Assembly (NCBI RefSeq): GCF_000620785.1
Contig: NZ_JIAI01000002.1
Coordinates: forward strand, 812,177-876,176
Reading direction: 5' to 3'
From: Actinospineispora acaciae DSM 45401
GTDB lineage: Bacteria > Actinomycetota > Actinomycetes > Mycobacteriales > Pseudonocardiaceae
Length of the DNA stretch: 64,000 bases
A program made the position numbers and the translations under genes. Below the pieces are notes generated by a model. The model worked only from the letters and a program-made list of their open reading frames with translations, did not search any database and was not told where the DNA came from. This document shows positions 53,423 to 61,980 of this stretch, piece by piece (the first letter of the stretch is position 1; the number at the start of each line of letters is the position of its first letter).

Positions 53423-56400
53423 CTAGCGTGCCCAGGTGACGGGGGCGGGCGGGTGGTAGCGGCAGTGGGTGCCGGTGGAGACCGACTCGGTCAGGTGGTC
53501 GGCCAGCTCGGGGTGGAGCTTTCGCAGCCGGCGGAGGGTGTCGCGGATGCGGGCGGTCACGGCCTGCCTGGCCCGTTCGGTCTCGTCGCCGAGGCGTCGG
53601 GAGCGGCCGGCGAGGCCGGTGGCTCGGCGCAGCTCGTCCAGCAGGGCCTCCCGTTCTTGGTCCAGGGCGGCGGCGCGGTGGTCGTCGCCCCGGTCGAGCA
53701 GGTCGTCCAGCTCCTGGTCGATGCGACGTAGCCGGTCCCGGTACGCGGCGCGGGCCTGGTCGTCGAGGACCGGGTCGGCACCGAGGCGGCGGGTGTGGCG
53801 GGTGTGCCGGGTGTCGTCGCCGGGGTCGAGGAGGACGACGGCCGGTATGTCGGTGCCCGGCGCACCGAGCAAGGTGTGCAGGTCGCGCAGGCCCTTGGCG
53901 TCGCGCATGTGCACGGTGTGCCCGCCGTAGCGCAGCGTCCACACCTGCCCGTCGAAGCTGAACGCGTTCGGCGCCTCCTCGGCGCGGGCCGAGGGCGAGG
54001 CCAGGTGACGGTACGGGTCCATGGCGCGCGCCATGTCCAGCTCGTCCGCCTCGCGCATCGCGTCCGCGACGAGTGCCGCCGCGGCGTGTGCGTCACCCCG
54101 GGCGGCGAGCGCGTCGGCCAGCCGGGCGCGGGCCAGCACCGACCAGGGCCGGGCGCCGAGCCGGTCGGCGGACGCGCCGGCGGCGGTGAACCTGGCCACC
54201 GCGTCGTCGTACCGTCCCTGCGCCCTGTCCACCGACCCGAGCCAGTGGTTCATCGGACCCAGGATCACCCCGCCGGAGAGCACCGCCCAGGTGTGCGCGA
54301 CCGGTTCGAGGTCCGCCCGCGCCCGCCGGCACAGCTCGTCGTCCCCGGTGACCGCCGCGAGGTGCGCCCGGAACACCAGCAGTATCGACCGGAACCGCGC
54401 CGGCAGCCCGGCGATCCGTGACTCGACCGAGGCCAGCCACCGGGCGGCCAGCTCGGGCGTGACCGGGCGCGGGATCAGGGCCAGCAGCACGTCGGTGAAC
54501 GGCTGGCCCGGGGTGCTGCCGGCCGCCGCCTCGGCCGAGGCGTAGTCCGCGCGCATCATCTCCAGCGCCCAGACCTGGTCCCGCAGCACCATCCGTCGGT
54601 CCACCTCGCCGACCCGCTCGCCGAACGCGGACGCCTCGTCCAGGTACCGACGGGCCTGCGCGAACCGGCCGGCGAGCACCTCCAGGGCGCCCCGCCGGGA
54701 CAGCGCGAGAAAGCGGTGGCGGGGCAGCCGGGTGCGCTCGGTGAGCCGCTCGAAGGTGGCGAACTCGCCGAGCGCCCTCGGGTCGCCGAGCTCGAGGTGG
54801 GCCAGCGTGCGCAGGAACGAGGCCAGCGCCTCCAGCTCCCGGTTGTGCGCCCGGCGGGCCGCGCCGCCCAGCTCGTCGAGCACCTCGACGCGGGCCTCGG
54901 CGGTGCCGGGCTCCCACATCGCGTCGTGGTGCGCCAGCAGCGCCCAGCCCAGCGCGTCGTCGTCGCCGTGCTCGCGGGCCAGCGCGACGGCCCGCTCGCC
55001 CAGCAGGCGGGCGGCCTTGCCGTCCACCGCCTTGTGGGTGCGCGCCATGCTGGCGGCGGCGAGCAGCAGGGCGGACAGCGCGTCGTCCCGCTCCGGCGCT
55101 TCGTCGAGGCGGGCGCGGGCCTCGTCCATCAGGTTGATCTGGGCCCTGGCGTCCTCGGCCGGGTCGCCGAGGCGGTGCAGCCCGAGCGCGGCGCGGGCCA
55201 GCAGCGGGGCGTCGCCCAGCTCGCGGGCGGTGGCGATGACGTGCTCGAACGCCTCCCTGGCCTCGGTCAGCCCGCCGGCCTGGTCCAGCGCGGTGCCCAG
55301 GTCCAGCTCGATGGCCGCCCGGTCGGCGCGCCGGGCCGGATCGGTCAGCTCCAGCGCCGCCCGGTAGTGCCGGGTGGCCTCCTCGGGCGCCAGCCTGCCC
55401 AGGGCGTCCGTCGCGGCCGCCCGCAGCAGCTCGACGGCCTTCTCCTCGGCCAGCTCCGGGACCGCAAGCCGGGCGTGGTGCGCCAGGGTGGCCTCGGCGC
55501 CCCCGGCCGCTTGCAGGGCACGCACCAGCTCGGCGTGTGCGGCCCGCCGCTGCCGGTCGCCCAGCGAGCCGTAGAGGAACTCGCGCACCAGGTCGTGGGT
55601 GAACGCGTACCGCCCGTGCCTGGTCGCCGAGGCCAGCCCGGTGGCCACCGCCAGCCCGAGCAGCCGCTCTACCTCCTCCGGCGAGGTGGCGGCGGCCGCG
55701 CCGAGCAGCGCGGGGTCGAACTCGTGGCCGATCACCGCCGCCGTGCGCAGCAGCCCGAGCAGCGGCCCCGGCAGCGGCGCCAGCCGCCGTTCGATGGCGT
55801 CGCGCACCCCGGCGGCGACCGGTTCGCCGGTGCCGGCCAGCCGGGCGGTCTGCTCGACGAAGAACGGGTTGCCGCCGGTGCGGCGGTGCACCTCGGCCGC
55901 CAGCGCGCGGTCCGGGGCGTCGCCGGTGGCCCTGGCGATCAGCGCGCCGACCTGCTCGGCGTCCAGGCCGGTCAGCCGCACGGCGGTGGCCCGGGGGAGC
56001 AGCGGCGCCAGCAGGGGGCGCAGCGGGTGCTCCGGGGTGTCGATCTCGACGTCCCGGTAGGTGCCGATCACCAGGATCGGCTCGAACGCGGCGTGCCGGA
56101 CCACGAACTCCAGCAGCCGGACCGACGCCGGGTCGGCCCAGTGCAGGTCGTCCAGCACGACCGCGACCGGATGGTCCCTGGCGGCGGTCACCAGCAGGTT
56201 GGTGAACGCGTCGTGCAGCCGGAACGCGGCGCCGTCGGTCGAGGCGGGCCGCCGTGAGCCCGGCTCGCCGAGCAGCGCGGGCAGGCCGTCGCCGGCGGCC
56301 TCGGTGGCCCGCGCCCACTCCTCGGTGCCGGCCACCCGGGCCAGGTTGCGCGCCACCTGCACCCACGGCCAGTAGTCCGGGGCGCCGCCGCCGTCCCAGC

Positions 56401-56587
56401 ACACCCCGTTGAGCACCCGGGCGCCGCGCCGGCGGGCCGCCGCCGCCACCTCGGTGACCAGCGTGGTCTTCCCGATCCCGGCCTCGCCGCTGACCAGCGC
56501 GAGCCCGCCGCGCCCCGCCAGCAGGTGGTCGACCTCGGCGCGCAGCACGCCGACGGGGTGCTCGCGACCGATCAACGGTGACGACAT
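53423..56587 (-). CDS. Large AAA/STAND-like ATPase with TPR repeats
   Basis: A 1054-residue protein. The N-terminal AAA_16 ATPase (1-330) has Walker A GEAGIGKTT (34-42) and a Walker B VAVVLDDLHWAD (about 145-156). TPR-like repeats fill about 390-890. Instead of the LuxR helix-turn-helix of LAL regulators, the C-terminus (about 900-1054) has FSFDGQVWTLRYGGHTVHM, resembling a winged-helix-like module, then a basic coiled-coil ending VSTGTHCRYHP, a tail known from other actinobacterial ATPases. It could act as a signal-integrating regulator. The ATG at 56587 is chosen over TTG 56602. It is divergent from the FMN reductase gene. Confidence 0.88.
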   Translation of the reverse strand: MSSPLIGREHPVGVLRAEVDHLLAGRGGLALVSGEAGIGKTTLVTEVAAAARRRGARVLNGVCWDGGGAPDYWPWVQVARNLARVAGTEEWARATEAAGDGLPALLGEPGSRRPASTDGAAFRLHDAFTNLLVTAARDHPVAVVLDDLHWADPASVRLLEFVVRHAAFEPILVIGTYRDVEIDTPEHPLRPLLAPLLPRATAVRLTGLDAEQVGALIARATGDAPDRALAAEVHRRTGGNPFFVEQTARLAGTGEPVAAGVRDAIERRLAPLPGPLLGLLRTAAVIGHEFDPALLGAAAATSPEEVERLLGLAVATGLASATRHGRYAFTHDLVREFLYGSLGDRQRRAAHAELVRALQAAGGAEATLAHHARLAVPELAEEKAVELLRAAATDALGRLAPEEATRHYRAALELTDPARRADRAAIELDLGTALDQAGGLTEAREAFEHVIATARELGDAPLLARAALGLHRLGDPAEDARAQINLMDEARARLDEAPERDDALSALLLAAASMARTHKAVDGKAARLLGERAVALAREHGDDDALGWALLAHHDAMWEPGTAEARVEVLDELGGAARRAHNRELEALASFLRTLAHLELGDPRALGEFATFERLTERTRLPRHRFLALSRRGALEVLAGRFAQARRYLDEASAFGERVGEVDRRMVLRDQVWALEMMRADYASAEAAAGSTPGQPFTDVLLALIPRPVTPELAARWLASVESRIAGLPARFRSILLVFRAHLAAVTGDDELCRRARADLEPVAHTWAVLSGGVILGPMNHWLGSVDRAQGRYDDAVARFTAAGASADRLGARPWSVLARARLADALAARGDAHAAAALVADAMREADELDMARAMDPYRHLASPSARAEEAPNAFSFDGQVWTLRYGGHTVHMRDAKGLRDLHTLLGAPGTDIPAVVLLDPGDDTRHTRHTRRLGADPVLDDQARAAYRDRLRRIDQELDDLLDRGDDHRAAALDQEREALLDELRRATGLAGRSRRLGDETERARQAVTARIRDTLRRLRKLHPELADHLTESVSTGTHCRYHPPAPVTWAR

Positions 56588-56635
56588 CGTGACGCCCGTC
56601 AACCTCCCGCTCCCGTGAGAAGACGACTCACGGCC

Positions 56636-56652
56636 GCGAGACCGGGTCTCGC
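56636..56652. promoter_or_regulatory. GCGAGACC-G-GGTCTCGC palindrome
   Basis: A perfect 8-1-8 bp palindrome in the divergent region between the AAA-ATPase and FMN reductase genes. A second repeat, CCGTGAG/CTCACGG (56613-56619 and 56627-56633), lies beside it. One or both may be operators. Confidence 0.5.
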
Positions 56653-56690
56653 GCCTTCCGGTCGAGAGTACCGATCAACCGGAGGGCACC

Positions 56691-57296
56691 ATGTCGCACG
56701 CAGGCCGGCCACCGTCCACCACCGTCGTCGAGGACCCGGCCCGGATCGCCGTGATCATCGGCAGCACCCGGGAGGGCCGGGCCGGGGCGGGCATCGCCCG
56801 GTGGTTCCTGACCCACGTCAGCGAGCGCGAGGACGTCGACCTCGACGTCATCGACCTGCGGGACCTCGTGCTGCCGATGCACTATCCCGAGGAGCGGACG
56901 CCCGGGCAGCACGCGCTGGCCGAGCGGATCGGCCGGGCGGACGGGTTCGTGGTGGTCACCCCGGAGTACAACCACAGCTACCCGGCCTCGCTCAAGCACG
57001 CCATCGACGTGGTGCACGAGCAGTGGTTCGCCAAGCCCGTCGGGTTCGTCTCCTACGGCGGCATGGCGCAGGGCCTGCGCGCGGTGGAGCACCTGCGGAT
57101 GGTGTTCGCCGAGCTGCATGCGGTCACCGTCCGGGACGGGGTGAGCGTCAACCTGTTCGACGGCAGCGTCGACGACAACGGCTGGGTGCTGGACTCCAAC
57201 GGGGCCGGGCACGCGGCCAAGACCATGGTCAACCAGCTGCTGTGGTGGGCGCACGCGCTGCGCGACGCCAGGGCCATCCGTCCCTACGGGGCCTGA
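56691..57296 (+). CDS. NADPH-dependent FMN reductase
   Basis: A 201-residue flavodoxin-like reductase. The FMN phosphate-binding loop GSTREGRAG (about 24-32) and the PEYNHSYPASLKHAID stretch (about 85-100) are characteristic of the chromate/quinone reductase group. It may reduce quinones or supply FMNH2. GGAGG precedes the ATG, which lies 103 bp from the divergent AAA-ATPase start. The MFS transporter gene follows after 1 bp, so the two form an operon. Confidence 0.92.
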   Translation: MSHAGRPPSTTVVEDPARIAVIIGSTREGRAGAGIARWFLTHVSEREDVDLDVIDLRDLVLPMHYPEERTPGQHALAERIGRADGFVVVTPEYNHSYPASLKHAIDVVHEQWFAKPVGFVSYGGMAQGLRAVEHLRMVFAELHAVTVRDGVSVNLFDGSVDDNGWVLDSNGAGHAAKTMVNQLLWWAHALRDARAIRPYGA

Positions 57297-57297
57297 G

Positions 57298-58506
57298 ATG
57301 GCCGAGCTTTCCGTGAACGTCCCGCGTCGTCGTGCGGTGCCGGCGCCGTGGCTGGCGCTGCTGGCCGGGCCGCTGTCCTTCGGCATCACCGGGCCGAGCC
57401 TGGTGCTCTCCGACGTGGCCGGCTCGCTGAGCGTGTCGCTGGCCGCCGCCGCGTCGCTGGTCACCGCGTTCGGCTGGGGGATCGCGGTGGGTACTCCGCT
57501 GATGGGGGTGTTGCTGGCGCGGCGTGGGACGGCGGTCGCGTTGGGTGTCGGGGCGGTGCTGGTGGCCGCCGGGGCGGTGTCGGTGCTGACGGTGCCGGGG
57601 TTGGCGGCGCTGGTCGTCGGGTCCGGGCTGCAGGCGCTGGGCACCGCCGGGCTGACGGTGGTGGCGATGAGCCTGGCCGGTTCGGCCGGTGCGATGGGGA
57701 TGGTCACCGCCGCGCTCGCCTCGTTCGGCGCCGTCGCGCCGCTGATCGGGGCGCGGGTCAGCGCGGCGGTGTCGTGGCAGGCCACGCTGGCGCTGCCGTT
57801 GCTGAGCCTGCTCGCGCTGCCGGCGGTGTGGCTGGGTGCCGGCGGTCGTGGCGGTGGTGGCGGTGGTGGGGCGGTGGCCGGGCGGGGTGACCCGGTGGGT
57901 GCGGCGCTGCTGGTCGGGTTGGTCACGGCGTTGGTGTTCCTGCCGAGCCGGCCGCTGGTCGCCGGGGTGGTCGCGGTGGCGGCGGCGGTGTCGTTGGTGT
58001 GGCATGCGCGGCGGCGTCGGGATGGGTTCGTGCCGGCGTCGGTGCTGGCCAGTCCGAAGTTCCTGGCTTCGTCGGGGATCGCGCTGCTGGTGGCGGTGGT
58101 CAACTTCGGGGTGGTGTACGCGGTGCCGGGGGTGATCGCATCGTTGACCGGCTGGGGGAGCGGTCAGCTCGGGGTGGCCATGCTGGTGCCGTACCTCTCC
58201 GGCGGTGCGATCTCCTGGTTCCTGGTGACGCTCTCGGCGCGGCTGGGTTATCTCGTGCTGGTCGGGACGCTGGTCGCCGGCGCCGTGGTGGCGGCGGGGG
58301 CGGTCGCCGTGGGCGGTTCGCTGCCGACCGTGTTCGCGGGCATGGTCATCGGCTCGCTGAGCGCGTCCACCGGGCAGGGCGCGCTGGCGCTGCGGGCCGC
58401 CGCCTCGGTGCCGGAACGGGTCCGGCCGACCGCGATCGGGTTGTTCAACCTGTGTTACCTGCTCGGCGCCGCGTTCGGCCCGGCCATCGCGGCCGCCGGC
58501 GCTTGA
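57298..58506 (+). CDS. MFS transporter
   Basis: A 402-residue protein with about 12 transmembrane helices, resembling DHA1-type drug/proton antiporters. A Gly-rich loop (GGRGGGGGGGAVAGRG) joins the two halves at about residue 182. The start ATG is 1 bp after the FMN reductase stop, so the two are probably co-regulated; export of a redox-active compound with reduction inside the cell is a possible combined role. Many GGT/GTG-rich codons are used but no frame break is seen. Confidence 0.88.
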   Translation: MAELSVNVPRRRAVPAPWLALLAGPLSFGITGPSLVLSDVAGSLSVSLAAAASLVTAFGWGIAVGTPLMGVLLARRGTAVALGVGAVLVAAGAVSVLTVPGLAALVVGSGLQALGTAGLTVVAMSLAGSAGAMGMVTAALASFGAVAPLIGARVSAAVSWQATLALPLLSLLALPAVWLGAGGRGGGGGGGAVAGRGDPVGAALLVGLVTALVFLPSRPLVAGVVAVAAAVSLVWHARRRRDGFVPASVLASPKFLASSGIALLVAVVNFGVVYAVPGVIASLTGWGSGQLGVAMLVPYLSGGAISWFLVTLSARLGYLVLVGTLVAGAVVAAGAVAVGGSLPTVFAGMVIGSLSASTGQGALALRAAASVPERVRPTAIGLFNLCYLLGAAFGPAIAAAGA

Positions 58507-58546
58507 ACCGCCTGCGGCCGTCGATCCGATCCGTTAATCGTTAAAC

Positions 58547-58563
58547 AGACCGACGGTCGGTCT
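58547..58563. promoter_or_regulatory. AGACCGAC-G-GTCGGTCT palindrome
   Basis: An 8-1-8 bp perfect palindrome of the TetR-operator type, in an AT-richer patch between convergent genes where no promoter is expected. The neighbouring genes read towards it from both sides, and no tetR gene is adjacent. Confidence 0.55.
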
Positions 58564-58568
58564 ATTTG

Positions 58569-58629
58569 GTGGGCGGTGGTCAGGCGCCGTTTGTGGGCGG
58601 CGGTCAGGCTGCTTGTGGGCGGTGGTCAG
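58569..58629. repeat. Three tandem GTGGGCGGTGGTCAG units
   Basis: Units start at 58569, 58593 and 58615 (spacing 24 and 22 bp). The third contains the stop codon of ridA. They look like duplications of the ridA 3' end. Confidence 0.7.
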
Positions 58630-59018
58630 CGGATCAGCGCGACCGCTTCGACCTCGATGAGCAGGCCGTCGAACGCCAGCCGGGTCACCTCCACGGCGGT
58701 GGAGGCCGGCAACCTCGCCGGATCCAGGTACTCGTTGCGGACCTTGCGGACGGTGGGCAGCTCGGTGGCGTCGAGCACGTAGTAGTTCAGCTTGACGACG
58801 TCGGCGAACGTCGCGCCCACGGCGGCGAGCGCGGCGCGCAGGTTGTCGAACACCTGCCGGGTCTGCGTCTCGACGTCGCCCTGCCCGACGACCTTGCCGT
58901 CCCGGTCCAGCGCGACCTGCCCGGAGACGTACACCGGCCGTCCCTCGGTCACCTCGACGACATGGGTGTAGCCGAAGGGGGCGTGGATCGTCTCCGGGTT
59001 GACGAAGTTGGCGGACAC
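58626..59018 (-). CDS. ridA: RidA-family protein
   Basis: A 130-residue trimeric YjgF/RidA-fold protein; family members hydrolyse reactive enamine/imine intermediates of amino-acid metabolism. Conserved stretches are FGYTHVVEV, VYVSGQVALDRDG and VVKLNYYVLD. The catalytic Arg that precedes Asn in true RidA enzymes is not obvious (here YLDPARLPASTAVEV), so it may belong to another Rid subgroup. GTG 59018 is 7 bp after the msrB stop, so they are co-transcribed. Confidence 0.88.
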   Translation of the reverse strand: MSANFVNPETIHAPFGYTHVVEVTEGRPVYVSGQVALDRDGKVVGQGDVETQTRQVFDNLRAALAAVGATFADVVKLNYYVLDATELPTVRKVRNEYLDPARLPASTAVEVTRLAFDGLLIEVEAVALIR

Positions 59019-59025
59019 GGCGCGG

Positions 59026-59451
59026 TCAGCCCTCCTCGGGCACCAGGGTCAGGGACACGCTGTTGATGCAGTACCGCAGGTCGGTCGGGGTGTCGTAGCC
59101 CTCGCCGGCGAACACGTGGCCGAGGTGGCCGTGGCAGCGCGCGCAGAGCACCTCGGTGCGGGTCATGCCCAGGCTGTCGTCGGTGCGCTCGATGACGGCC
59201 TCGCCGGCCAGCGGGGTGAAGAACGACGGCCAGCCGCAGTGCGACTCGAACTTCGTCTCGCTGCGGAACAGCTCGGCGCCGCAGGCCCGGCAGGCGTACA
59301 CGCCGACGGTCTTGGTGTCCACGTACTCGCCGGTGAACGGCCGCTCGGTGCCGGCCTGCCGGAGCACGCGGTACTCCTCGGGGCTGAGCCGCTCGCGCCA
59401 CTCCTGCTCGGAGTGGACCACCTCGGGCGCGGTGCCGGTCTCGGATTCCAT
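59026..59451 (-). CDS. msrB: Peptide methionine-(R)-sulfoxide reductase
   Basis: A 141-residue repair enzyme that reduces methionine-R-sulfoxide in proteins. Zinc ligands are CRAC (Cys54, Cys57) and CARC (Cys103, Cys106), the catalytic Cys is in RYCINSVSL (Cys128), and the HCGWPSF motif is at 71-77. It corresponds to Rv2674, which marks the end of the conserved syntenic block. Start ATG 59451. Confidence 0.96.
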   Translation of the reverse strand: MESETGTAPEVVHSEQEWRERLSPEEYRVLRQAGTERPFTGEYVDTKTVGVYACRACGAELFRSETKFESHCGWPSFFTPLAGEAVIERTDDSLGMTRTEVLCARCHGHLGHVFAGEGYDTPTDLRYCINSVSLTLVPEEG

Positions 59452-59472
59452 GCCATCAGGCTAATACGCCGA

Positions 59473-59769
59473 TCAGAACAACGCGGCGAGCACGAAACCC
59501 AGCGCATCGGCGATCACGTACCCGGCGACCAGCAGCAACAGGCTCACCAGCAGCACCGCCCCCAGCCTGCGCTCGCCGCTCGCCCGGTTGGCCGAGTCGG
59601 CGAAGTCCGAGACGCCGTCCAGGTAGCCCTCCACGGTGAACGTGGGCCGCTCACGGTGCATCCGGTCCAGGTGCGCGGCGAACGCCTGGGCCTCCGGGTC
59701 GTCCGGGTCCAGCCCGAGCAGCTCGTCGTCGAACCGTCCGCCGGACTCGACGGGATCGCGGCTGGCCAT
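59473..59769 (-). CDS. Small tail-anchored membrane protein
   Basis: A 98-residue protein. Residues 1-65 are acidic and hydrophilic (LDPDDPEAQAFAAHLDRMH), and 70-96 form a single C-terminal transmembrane helix. It is like many short actinobacterial hypotheticals with a C-terminal membrane anchor. The ATG at 59769 has only a weak GTGGG upstream. It lies just before msrB on the same strand. Function unknown. Confidence 0.65.
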   Translation of the reverse strand: MASRDPVESGGRFDDELLGLDPDDPEAQAFAAHLDRMHRERPTFTVEGYLDGVSDFADSANRASGERRLGAVLLVSLLLLVAGYVIADALGFVLAALF

Positions 59770-59839
59770 GTACCCACGGTAGCGTCTGAGCGCGAATGAT
59801 GAACCGTGCGTAAGCCGATCAGATAACGGAGACGACCCG

Positions 59840-60898
59840 ATGAGCCCGACACGTTCACCGGCCGTGGAGCTGACAGTGCCGGGCCCGGAGGGTGACCGCG
59901 TGGTGCGGGTGTCCAACCCGGACAAGGTGTACTTCCCGGCGCGCGGCATCACCAAGCGCGAGGTGGTCGACTACTACCTCGCCGTGTCCGAGCCGCTGCT
60001 GCGTGCGATCGGGCATCGGCCGACCACGCTCAAGCGGTTCGTGGACGGGGTCGACGGCGAGCCGTTCTACCAGAAGCGGCTGCCCAAGGGCGCGCCGCCG
60101 TGGGTGCGGACCGCCCGGATCACCTTCCCCAGCGGCCGCCCCGCCGACGAGGTGTGCCCGACCGAGCCGGCCGTGCTGGCCTGGGCGGCGAACCTGGGCA
60201 CCCTGGACTTCCACCCGTGGCCGGTGCTCGACACCGACACCGACCATCCCGACGAGCTGCGCATCGACCTCGACCCGCAGCCGGGCACCGACTTCGCCGA
60301 CGCGGTCGCGGTGGCCGGCGTGCTGCGCGAGGTGCTGGACGAGGCCGGCCTGGTCGGCTGGCCGAAGACGTCAGGCGGGCGCGGCGTGCACGTCACCGTC
60401 CGCATCCGCCCGGAGTGGACGTTCACCGAGGTCCGCCGCGCGGTGATCACCATCGGCCGCCGGGTGACGGCCAAGGTGCCGGAGCGGGCGACGCTGGAGT
60501 GGTGGAAGGAGAGCCGGGGCGAGCGGGTGTTCCTGGACTACAACCAGGCCTGCCGGGACCGCACGGTGGCCAGCGCGTGGTCGGTGCGCGGCCGCCCCGG
60601 CGCGACCGTCTCCATGCCGGTGACCTGGGAAGACCTGGGCGAGATCGACCCGGAGCAGTTCGAGCTGCGCTCCGTGCCCGCGCTGCTGGCCGAGCGCGGC
60701 GACCCGCACGCAGGCCTGGACACCGAGCCCGGCCGTGGCCTGGAGACCGTCCTGGAATGGGCCGAGCGCGACGCCGCCGCCGGCCTGGGTGACCTCCCGT
60801 ACCCACCCGACTACCCCAAGATGCCCGGCGAGCCCAAACGCGTCCAACCGTCCCGCGCCAAGAAGCCTGACCAGGAAAAAGAATCCTCGAAGAAGTAG
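59840..60898 (+). CDS. Stand-alone LigD-type polymerase domain
   Basis: A 352-residue archaeo-eukaryotic primase-like polymerase of the NHEJ LigD family. The metal-binding DLD is Asp143/Asp145 (RIDLDPQ), SGGRGVHV (about 178-185) provides the nucleotide-contacting His, and the third acidic residue is in FLDYNQ (about 233-238). Neither ligase nor nuclease domain is fused, and no ku gene is in the window. It may act in end-joining or gap filling with separately encoded partners. GGAGA lies about 6 nt before the ATG. The C-terminus is Lys-rich. Confidence 0.92.
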   Translation: MSPTRSPAVELTVPGPEGDRVVRVSNPDKVYFPARGITKREVVDYYLAVSEPLLRAIGHRPTTLKRFVDGVDGEPFYQKRLPKGAPPWVRTARITFPSGRPADEVCPTEPAVLAWAANLGTLDFHPWPVLDTDTDHPDELRIDLDPQPGTDFADAVAVAGVLREVLDEAGLVGWPKTSGGRGVHVTVRIRPEWTFTEVRRAVITIGRRVTAKVPERATLEWWKESRGERVFLDYNQACRDRTVASAWSVRGRPGATVSMPVTWEDLGEIDPEQFELRSVPALLAERGDPHAGLDTEPGRGLETVLEWAERDAAAGLGDLPYPPDYPKMPGEPKRVQPSRAKKPDQEKESSKK

Positions 60899-60935
60899 CC
60901 CGACCGCGAGTTGACCGCCGTGCGACGCTGGGCCC

Positions 60936-61979
60936 ATGGCGGAGGGGGAGAGCGGTCGTCTGCTGGTCCTCGGAGGTTCGTGGTTCCTGGGGCGCGCGGC
61001 GGTGACCGAGGCGCTGGCGCGTGGATGGTCCGTGACCACGTTCCGGCGCGGCCGGTCCGGTGCCGACATCCCGGGCGTCGAGCTGATCCGGGGAGACCGG
61101 ACCGACACCGGTGACCTGGCTCGGCTGGCGTCGGCTGGCCCGTGGGATCTGGTGATCGACACCTCCGGTTATGTGCCTCGTGAACAGGGCGAGGTGGCCC
61201 GGGCGCTGAAGCCGGTTGCCGAGCGGTTCGTGTTCGTCTCGTCCGTCTCGGTCTATGCCCGGTGGCCGCTGGAGCCGTTGACCGAGGCGTCGGAGGTGCT
61301 GGAATGCCCGCCCGATGCCGGACCTGACTTCGGCTACGACGGTGACCCCGGTCCCTCGGTGTACGGCTTCACGAAGGCAGGGTGTGAGCAGGCCGTACTG
61401 GAAGTGTTCGGAGCGGACCGCACGGTGATCCTCCGCCCGGGGGTGATGCTCGGACCGTATGAGTATGTGGACCGGTTGCCCTGGTGGCTGCGGCGCATGT
61501 CCCGGGGCGGCCGGGTGTTGGCGCCCGGTAGCCCTGACAAGGAGATTCAGCCGGTGGATGTTCGCGATGTGGCCACGTTCGCCCTAGCCGCGCCGTCCGG
61601 GGTGTTTAACGTGACCGGCACCAGCGTCAGCACGGGCGACTTCCTCGGCCGATGTCGCGAGGTGGCCGGCCCGTCCGCCGAGCTGGTCTGGGTGACCGAC
61701 GATCGCTGGCTGATCGACCAGGGTGTGAGGCAGTGGACCGAGCTTCCGTTGTGGCGCACCCATGCCGGCGCGTGGTCGGTTGACTCGTCGGCAGCGATCG
61801 CCGCTGGACTCCGGACCCTTGGATACGGGCGAACGATCGCCGACACGTGGGCGTGGATGCAGGCTGGCGGGGTCGGCGTCGGTGACGATGGGCGCGGCGT
61901 GGAACGTCGCCTCGGCCCGGCAAAGGAGGCCGCGATCCTGGGCACTTGGGCGGCCCGCGAGCTAGACCACTGCGGCTAG
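60936..61979 (+). CDS. NAD-dependent epimerase/dehydratase-like protein
   Basis: A 347-residue atypical extended SDR. The nucleotide-binding motif is LVLGGSWFLGRA, a variant of GxxGxxG, and the catalytic YxxxK is in YGFTKAG (about 142-148). The GVFNVTGTSVSTGDF region is typical of NAD(P)-binding proteins of the isoflavone-reductase/epimerase type. GACGCT stands 6 nt before the ATG, and no Shine-Dalgarno is evident. Its stop lies 1 bp from the stop of the convergent XRE gene. Substrate unknown. Confidence 0.87.
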   Translation: MAEGESGRLLVLGGSWFLGRAAVTEALARGWSVTTFRRGRSGADIPGVELIRGDRTDTGDLARLASAGPWDLVIDTSGYVPREQGEVARALKPVAERFVFVSSVSVYARWPLEPLTEASEVLECPPDAGPDFGYDGDPGPSVYGFTKAGCEQAVLEVFGADRTVILRPGVMLGPYEYVDRLPWWLRRMSRGGRVLAPGSPDKEIQPVDVRDVATFALAAPSGVFNVTGTSVSTGDFLGRCREVAGPSAELVWVTDDRWLIDQGVRQWTELPLWRTHAGAWSVDSSAAIAAGLRTLGYGRTIADTWAWMQAGGVGVGDDGRGVERRLGPAKEAAILGTWAARELDHCG

Positions 61980-61980
61980 C

